Assembly (NCBI RefSeq): GCF_003473485.1
Contig: NC_053048.1
Coordinates: 36,886,755 to 36,950,754, forward strand
Direction of reading: 5' to 3'
Origin: Medicago truncatula
Taxonomy: Eukaryota > Streptophyta > Magnoliopsida > Fabales > Fabaceae
Length of the DNA stretch: 64,000 nucleotides
Shown: piece by piece, positions 56,783 to 64,000 of the stretch
How the letters are laid out: each line of letters begins with the position of its first letter
Position numbering within the stretch: position 1 is the stretch's first letter
Made by a program: the position numbers and the translations under genes
The notes under the pieces: generated by a model
What the model saw: the letters and a program-made list of their open reading frames with translations, nothing else
Told to the model about the DNA's origin: nothing
The model's database searches: none

Positions 56783-59700
56783 ATGGCAACCACGGCGGTG
56801 CTCCGCTCCCTTCTCCGCCGTTCACGATCATCTTCACTCCTTTACATGTCACGTATCCCCGCTTCTCATCCTTTCACACCTCATTCTCCAACTCCAACCT
56901 TTCTCGACGCGTTCCACACACGCGCTTTCTCCACTGGTTCTTCCAATGACGAACTGGATACTGACTCGTTAGGTCTCGACTCGCCGGTTCACTCCGAGAT
57001 TCTGAAAACAATCGCTGATAGTGCCGGCAGCGAAGATATCCCTGTTTTTCCAGTTCGTGCCGTCATTTCATTGCTCGAATCCTTTCATGATCTCACTGGA
57101 TTTCCATGGTAAGCTTCAATCTCTCCTGTTCTTATCACTGATAGTTAAATATCATTTAGGATTAGGCTCTGTTTGGATAAACAACTTCTTTGCAGCTTTT
57201 AGTCCAAATGCTTATTTCGATAGCAAAAGATAAAATAAAGTTAAATTGTTTTCGTATAAGCTATAAGCTGTTTTTGGCCCCGTTTGGATAAACAACTTAT
57301 ATACATGCTTGTTGCATTAGAGTTTATACCATTAGAGCTTATATCATAAGCTCTTATACTTGATAAGTTATTTATGTTTGGATATGTACACTAAAAAGTA
57401 CTTAAATAAATTGAAGTGTTTGGATGTGACATTACATAAGCAATTATCGAAATTTTAAATATTTTTAATTTAACAAAAAAATCAAACAATCAACCACAAT
57501 TATCAATTTTTTTTTTTGATAAAATTAATCAAGATGTAAAAAACAATATTATAATATATTAATTATAATTATATATAGTATAATCAATATTCGTCCTAAA
57601 AAAAAATATCAATAAGACAAAATTAACATTAGAGGTGTAAATAAATAGTCTAAACATCATCATACACAAATATAATAATATATGATAAGCTTTCTTTTTA
57701 AAAAAAAATTATAATAATATAAATATAAGAAAAATGATATTTGTACAACCACTTTGTCACAACTTTATCTCACATATTCACATTATACTCTTATTCTCTC
57801 TCTTCCTTTTTCTCTCTCCATTGTTTTTGACCCATGAAAAGAGAGAAAAAAGAGGTTGTCGCAAAAATTGTTTCAAATAGATGTTCAAATATCACTACTC
57901 TAAATATAATAGTAGAAAATAATCACGTATGTAAAAGTTTAATAGTCTTACACCATTGTTGAAAAAATCTTTATAAATAATAGTTAAAAACAAAAATAAA
58001 ATAAAATAGGTATTAGTGTACAATTTGTTACAAAAAAAAACAAGTTAAGTTTGTTTTTTTATTCAGTTCAATTTGTTACGTAACAAAAAAATAATAAAAT
58101 TCTTCCTTAAAAAAAATAAAAAAAATCTTAGTTACATGTTATACTTCAGTAAGATAAGTATAGCAATTTTGTTACTCACGCAAAGATAACTAACAAAAAA
58201 AAAAAAGGTTTGAAAAAGTGGATCCAGAGAGAATCGAAGGGGGTTACATAAATTCATAAGTTCCTTGTTAAGCCGGAGGGTAAGCTGAAAATTTAGGCTT
58301 ATTAAAATATGGCATAAGCAGCTTATGAAACTATGATAAGCTATTTTTATTTATTTACCCAAACACCTTTAAAAAGACTTATGGGAGTAGATAAGCCCAC
58401 ATAAGCTCAAAATAAGCCAATCCAAACGGGGCCTTTATAAGATATCTTGGAGAACTTTTGAAAATAAGCTGATAATAGCTTATGAATAATGTCATATGTT
58501 GTTTTCATATCTACTCCCTAACCGTCTCACAAAAACTTAAGTCTACAAATAAGCTCGAATATGTCAATGCAAACTGAACCTTAGTTTAATATTGGTTAAG
58601 TAAGTCAGAGGTTAGTTGCGATTAGTTAGACGTTTGTTATAGTAGTTACAATAGGATCACTATATAAGGTGAACGCTATACTCATTGTATCAACTTCTTC
58701 ATACTATCAATTTCGAAATTAAGACTCGTTTGGATTGACTTATTTTTGAGCTTATGCAATACAACTTAGGCAAATAAAGAAGCTTTTATGTATTATTCAT
58801 AAGCTTGTCAAGGTAGTTTATCAAAAAACAGCTTATGAAGATACTGTTTTCATTAGTGGGAACTTATGAATTAACATAAAAGCTTATTTATTTGCATAAA
58901 CTATTATTATAAGCTAAAAAATAAGGCAATACAAATGGACTTATTTCTATCATTTTACTTTATTTTTCCATTTGTTGGCCTTCACTATGCTTCTCAACAG
59001 TAACAGTGCTATACTAACTCGAATTGTTGTTTGATCTTTGATTCTGAATTGAATGTTTGTGTTAATTCAGTATTTGAATATTCAGGTGGTTAACTATAAT
59101 TTCGTCTACTTTGGCTCTCAGACTTGTTCTTCTTTGTCCTTTGATTTTTACGCTTCACAAGCTTAAAAGGATTTCAGAGTTTGTCCCTAAATGTGAGTAT
59201 CATGTTCTCAACTCGAATTAGTTCATTGCTTCTTTCTCTTGGTAACGTGATCAATTTAGATTTTAGATTATATTAATAGTTATTAATTTAGGCTGAAGCA
59301 TAAATAATTTCATAAATTTGCTCTGCAAGTTCATATTTAGCTGATTATTATTTCTTGTGTGTGCATAGATATATATCTTTTTCATTTCACAACGTCGATT
59401 AGGGCTTCAATTTTGAGTGAATTGATCCTTCGAAGTTGATTTTGGTTAAAATTGAGTTGAAGAAGGTAAAGTGATTTACGTTTGGATACAATTACATTGA
59501 AGTAAAAGTGAGTTGATGTTAAACAATAAATTTGAGTGTAAAAATTAATTCTAGAATCAAAAGCTACAATTTTTAGCTTCAAGTAGAATCAATTTTGGAG
59601 GGAAATCAATTCTACACTGCTAGAATCAAAAGCTACAATTTTAAGCTTCAAGTGTTTTTGTTCCTTTTATGATTAGAAAATGAGAGTGAATACTTGCTTA

Positions 59701-62700
59701 TCAGTTATCACCTTTCTTATAGTATTATATACAATATTTTTTCCTTTCTTTTTCCATAAGTATTTCATCTACTTAAATTATTATTAATTTTTGTTTGATT
59801 CCTTCGCTTCTTAAAGTGCCCCCTCCATTCCCACCGCCTTTCTCAGGAAAGAGTTATATACGTCAGATGCGGTTCTTTGAAGAGAAGAGAAAAGCAGTTG
59901 GATGCCCTTCATACGCGTGGCCTCTGTTACCGTTTATTGTTCAGGTGACACATCTAAATTCATGGGAAACATTTGTGATGAACCCTAGAGAAATGAATTT
60001 GCTTTTTCTCCTCCCTAGTTACCTATGTTACATTATAGCCAAAAACAACCACCAAGAAAGACTGTATACTGCAGTTGTGATGAGGGTGTGAGAAATTTTT
60101 AGTCTCAGGTTATGTAATATATTAATAAAAAGGAAAAGAAAAGCCATGAATGGTTTTAAATTGTAGTACTTGCAAATAGAAATTAAATAATGTCTAAAAT
60201 CGGAAAAGGGAAATATAGCAGCCTCTCGTCCAAAATAGAATATGTTTTTGAATAAAGCTTAAGTATTCGATAGAAAGTTTCTTCCTTTGCAACTTCGACA
60301 GAGCTTACATTGCTTTGCCTAAAAAAAATTGAGTGAGACAATGTTGTTAGACTATTGCCAATCATTTCTAGAGACAATACATTATCTCATAGCATACCTT
60401 GACAGTTTATACTTGAAGAATTCTTGCATGATTGAGTTCAGGATTTCCAACAAGTTTTTGATGGTTATTTCTTCAAATTTGAACTTGTTCGCCACTCCCA
60501 TGAATATCAGAGGAGGCATCCATGAGCTGGTTAGAAGCTGAATCTTCTGTCAAAGATGCCCATTTGATCTAAACAGAGCATCTTTGGCAATTAATGCAGT
60601 AACCTAATTGTTTGAATGTTAGTTTTTTGTTGTGGTAAAAAGAAAGTTTAGGTGGAGGGTAAAAGGCCTCATTCCAAGGTTAGGCTGTGCCAAAAACCTC
60701 AGGAGAACTTTGGTCTTACAGATTGCCTACCAATAAAATACCACCAGAAGCTCAAGACCTTTTAGGAGATGCATTTTGTTCCAACCAGCTGCGTTGTAAA
60801 ATTAGTTGAGCTTTAGCATCCAAGGAAATTATTTTCCTTTCATTTTACTCAGCTACACTTTATTTCAGAGGATAGGGATTAGAAAGAAAGTACTTATAAA
60901 TGCGCCAAAGGTAAGGATGTGAATCCTCTAAGGCTTTGTTTGCGAGTTTAGAGGGGAAGGGATGGGGGAGGGCTTTCGAAAATAGGAAGGAGCAAGTGGA
61001 AGAAATAGATGACTTTGGAAGGACGGGTTTGAGGGGTTCATTTTTCTTCAAAATACAAAATCCTCCTAGTTTTGGGGAACTAAAATTGTTTTGGAGGAGG
61101 ATTTTGGAGGCTTTGTATGAATTCTTCAAATTCAATCTATGTTGTAAAATTCGAAATATATCAACCATAAGCATTAATTCATCATCATTCTCTAAAAAAC
61201 ACTCTTTCCAAAAATGTGAAAGGTATCTCCATTTTCCCCTTTATTTTTCACCCCCCAAATCCCTTCCCTCGCCACCAAACTCCCAAACAAAGCCGAAAAG
61301 TATACCTGACAAAAGGGGGATGGGGACTGTCAGAAAGAAAAAACTGACCAAATTCTAGCCGATTTCCTATCAATTGAATATTTGTGATTAAGAAATGGAT
61401 ATTAAAAAATTGTACAAGAATTTGATTTTTGTTGTCATTCATGAGAAACTAAAATATGGAAAAAGAAAGTTACATGTTCATATAGTTTAACAAAAAATTC
61501 ACTATGGTTCTGTGTTTCTAATTTAACTCCAGGTTCCCTGCTTTTTCGTGTGGATGTTTAGCATAAGGAGGATGTCACTGGATGGTCACCCTGGTTTTGA
61601 TTGTGTAAGGCTCTAACTGAAATGCTGTTTTCTTATTGTGTCTGCTAATGTTGTCAAATATCAGCTATGGCCACATCCTGGCAGATGCGGTGGCAGATTT
61701 TTTACAACCACCACCGCCAATATGTGAAGGATGGCGGCGCCATAGCGTTTTATGGCGACTTAAAATGACATATTTTTGGCTTTCCGCCATGGTGTGCCGT
61801 CCGCAATCAATAACATTGGTCTGTGCTTTTCTTAACTTCCTATTGAGCAAACATAATTACAAGGTTGTACAGTTCCATGAATGAATAAACCACTTCATGA
61901 GATATCCAACATGAAGATCCAACTCAATTTGATTATATGGATTAGAACAATAACCATAAGCTTTAAAGATGCCTGCAAGTTATGGACTTGCAGCATTTTG
62001 GAACTTCATTGCTGTAGAGGCTGTATCAGTGTTGAATGTTGAGTATTAAGTATTAACATATATGTGTACCATATTCACACAGACACCCATCGTTGCTGAA
62101 TGATTTAACATGCTAATTATTGCAGGGTGGTGCTTTATGGTTCCAGAATTTAACAGAATTTTCTCACGGTTATTCAGGGTTCACCTTTCCTTTTCTGATG
62201 GCTGGTCTTCACTATGTTATTGTTCAGGTAATGTAGTACTGAGTCCATACCCATTGCCATGATGGATCTTTAAATTATCTCTATTTACCTTTTGTTACTT
62301 TACACCCCCATCTCCATGCCCATGTGCGTTAAAGGCACGACTTTAACATAAAGCAATTTAATTCTATTAAAAATAGAGAATCATAATTTATTATTGCGCT
62401 TTTGTGGCAACCCCCTTGATAAAGTTGGGATGTAGTTGAGAGCCAAGTATTTAACACGATATTTGGGGATCTGATATAATAAAAGGTATGATTACCGAGC
62501 CAAAATAGCTTGCAGACTTATTGGATCTAAAGGTAATTGATCAATGGCTAGTGATTACTCAAGTTAGGCAATCAAATACCTGGTGTTTGCTTACTGCCTC
62601 TGTCATTCTGCTTATAATGATGAAATCAAACTTTGTTGCTTTTTATCTCAATCTACACTGCTCGTCCCACCAGTAGCTCAGTCAACAACAGAGAAATATA

Positions 62701-63272
62701 CAAACATAGTATAATAATAATATTATACGTGCTATAAAAAATAGTCAGATTATAGTTTAATGCATAATAGAGTGAATTTGTTGTTTTCTGTCTGAGATTT
62801 GTTTGGTCTGTGCAATTGTACTTTAAGTTAATTCTTGCATAGTCTCATTGGTTTTGCGAAGGGCATAGATAGTCAGTAATAGACTGTGTACTAATTTATG
62901 TTCTTGATTTATCAGGTAACCTTTAAGAAACCTATGATTGAAGAAACACAGGACATTTTTGACTTGTTATCCAAGGTGAGTATAACAAGTATAGAAGTTC
63001 TAATGTGTTACTTCATATTAATTTTCTTGAGCAAAAACAAAGTTGATCCCTGATTTGATTTCTTAATTTTGCATTTTCTGTGATTTAAATATCTTTATTT
63101 CATTTTACAAACAGTGTTTAAGAATGTGGTATATGCTTCTGTTCATCGAGTTAAACTTAAAGGCAGTAGTTCAACAATTTAATGATAAATATTTCTGTTT
63201 ATGCAGTACTACAAGCGATACTTGGACTTTCTAACATTGCCTATAGCTTTCATTGGCTTTTCTATTCCTCAG
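56783..63272 (+). CDS. OXA1/YidC-family membrane insertase, OXA2 type (gene continues past the window)
   Basis: Seven exons join in frame: 56783-57108, 59086-59192, 59817-59944, 61533-61604, 62126-62227, 62916-62975 and 63207-63272, about 287 codons so far, with no stop. Oxa1-type proteins insert proteins into the mitochondrial inner membrane; plant OXA2 forms also carry C-terminal TPRs and assist cytochrome oxidase assembly. Seen: an Arg/Ser-rich presequence (MATTAVLRSLLRRSRSSSLL), then membrane segments starting LTGFPWWLTIISSTLALRLV, PLLPFIVQVPCFFVWMFSIR, GFTFPFLMAGLHYVIVQ and FLTLPIAFIGFSIPQ, in the Oxa1 order. The missing part would hold the last membrane segment and any TPRs. A plastid Alb3-type identity is less likely given the presequence. 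Intron 1 is nearly 2 kb because of nested MITEs. Confidence 0.85.
57170..58585. mobile_element. Nested MITEs in OXA2 intron 1
   Basis: An outer ATAAGC-family MITE (57170-57275 and 58433-58585, opening CTCTGTTTGGATAAACAACT) is split by an inner element of about 1.16 kb (57276-58432). The inner one has inverted ends GGCCCCGTTTGGAT and ATCCAAACGGGGCC and flanking TTT, as in PIF/Harbinger-like elements. The outer sequence resumes after it with TATAAGATATCTTGG, which matches the continuation seen in the uninterrupted relative at 11165. Confidence 0.7.
58725..58945. mobile_element. Short MITE in OXA2 intron 1
   Basis: CGTTTGGATTGACTTATTTTT on the left mirrors AAAAAATAAGGCAATACAAATG on the right, with AAGCTTAT motifs between. 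About 220 bp, non-coding. Confidence 0.5.
60932..61294. mobile_element. 363-bp PIF/Harbinger-like MITE in OXA2 intron 3
   Basis: GGCTTTGTTTGCGAGTTTA on the left is the near-perfect inverse of AAACTCCCAAACAAAGCC on the right. The inner arms mirror each other further (GAGGGGAAGGGAT against ATCCCTTCCCTC). The flanking triplets are TAA and GAA, so the 3-bp duplication is imperfect. The apparent plus and minus open frames over it are by-products of the inverted repeat. Confidence 0.7.
61660..61860. repeat. GCCGCCAT-rich repeat in OXA2 intron 4
   Basis: A GC-richer stretch with GCGGTGGCAGAT, CACCACCGCC, GGATGGCGGCGCCATAGCG and TCCGCCATGGTG phrases stands out from its AT-rich surroundings. It resembles a small high-copy intronic repeat; boundaries are not clear. 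Confidence 0.4.
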
Positions 63273-63668
63273 GTAATTTTAATCCTTACATATTTTGTGT
63301 TGTTACCGTGTTAATTGGATAAATGACATATCTGAGATGCATTTTGTGAATTTATGGTAGTAGACCATATATGATAGATGGCCTGATGGTTACTACTAGA
63401 TTTCGAAGACTGTATGGTTTTTAGATAAGTATAGAAACCCAGAATTGACTACACATTTTACGAATAAAACTACGTTCGGAGCGATCTTTTTATGCAAGAT
63501 ATCTGTACTCTGTAGGCACTGCTGCGGTGGGGAATGGGGATGTATGGTTTCAGAAGATTAAGGAAACCTATAATTTACTTTTTAATATAAGCTACAATTT
63601 CCTCACAGCCTATCAGAGTCTATTTTCGTTTGTTAGTTAATCTGATTAAGCTCAAAACAAAGTCAATC

Positions 63669-64000
63669 TGATGGAACCCGTAAAATCAAGATAAAGTAAC
63701 TGTATTTAATTGAATGATAAAGATGAGCTCAAAGGCTCTACAATGGTGGAATAGCCGAAAAGAAAAGATAATCAAGAGTCAGAGACTCTTGCCCAGAGCT
63801 AAAGCTCCTACCAGAGAGAACATCTCTCCTAATAGACTCAGCAATAATAGTCCTGAAAATCCGTAACTGAATTCTAAGGATTTCACTAACCAACTCATTC
63901 TCTCCCATATGGCCCCACTTTCTTCTAGAATATGTCAGGTGTCCTATCATAATCTGATTAATTAGGTAACTTGATCTACCTTGACTGCAGTGGTTGGTTG
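63669..64000 (-). mobile_element. Probable LTR of a retrotransposon, cut by the window end
   Basis: From TGATGGAACCC at 63669 the sequence changes character: it has few A/T runs and, on the minus strand, a GAGAGAATGAGTTGGTTAGT stretch and a CTTTATCATTCAATTAAATA stretch near the end, as in LTRs of legume retrotransposons. It begins TG as expected for an LTR edge. It lies in the intron after OXA2 exon 7, which probably explains why exon 8 is not in the window. The other end is outside. Confidence 0.45.

Noticed and set aside
60936..61358. 140-codon plus-strand frame inside OXA2 intron 3, with a minus-strand partner
   Set aside because: Both frames lie across the inverted repeats of the 363-bp MITE and have no recognisable product.
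63991..64000. OXA2 exon 8 starting after the CTGCAG at 63990
   Set aside because: The bases after it (TGGTTGGTTG) do not fit the expected sequence after SIPQ, and the surrounding 330 bp look like an LTR.

Overview
This window is plant nuclear DNA. It is AT-rich, its genes have many short exons with GT-AG introns, and it is dense in short inverted-repeat elements, LINE debris and tRNA-derived repeats. Gene content and repeat style suggest a legume, most likely Medicago or a close relative; that is an inference from memory of families, with no search run.

Layout. From 1 to about 15.6 kb lies a duplicated F-box / chromatin-protein block on the minus strand. The better copy is an F-box-associated pseudogene with one nonsense codon (7931-8760) next to a six-exon gene (9343-13758). 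That gene encodes a 921-residue protein that resembles only the C-terminal tail of CHROMATIN REMODELING 4 (CHR4). A decayed second copy (1186-4290) has the same order, and two adjoining terminal-inverted-repeat (TIR) elements (4685-7085) separate the copies. From 15.6 to 20.9 kb there is repeat-rich spacer with a foldback MITE (exact 9-bp target duplication) and scrambled LINE fragments. From 21.2 to 28.6 kb is a complete 14-exon sterol 3-beta-glucosyltransferase gene (UGT80 type). From 28.6 to 33 kb is spacer with a SINE. From 33 to 39.3 kb, minus strand, is a 15-exon CYP97B-type cytochrome P450 whose exons 2 and 3 each lack one A. From 39.6 to 47.2 kb are TIR elements, a fourth F-box fragment on the opposite strand, a LINE fragment and a broken WD40 (AAMP-like) gene.

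From 48.1 to 48.9 kb, minus strand, is a three-exon LEA protein with a mitochondrial-type presequence. At 49.6 kb is a LINE reverse transcriptase remnant, and at 50.0-50.8 kb a TIR element carrying a palindromic repeat array. From 51.9 to 54.6 kb, minus strand, is a UDP-arabinopyranose mutase (RGP5-like) starting 112 bp after the stop of a small 87-residue protein of unknown function. At 55.4-56.1 kb is a MULE/FAR1-type transposase pseudogene. From 56.8 kb to beyond the window, plus strand, is an OXA1/YidC-family insertase (OXA2 type) whose introns hold several MITEs and a probable LTR at the window edge.

The genes are independent housekeeping or stress genes (sterol glucosides, carotenoid P450, cell-wall sugar interconversion, mitochondrial protein insertion, desiccation protection); nothing suggests they form one pathway. 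The most unusual items are the helicase-less CHR4-tail protein with repressor-like motifs, the tight small-gene/RGP tandem, the two equivalent homopolymer frameshifts in CYP97B, and the TIR element with its palindromic array.
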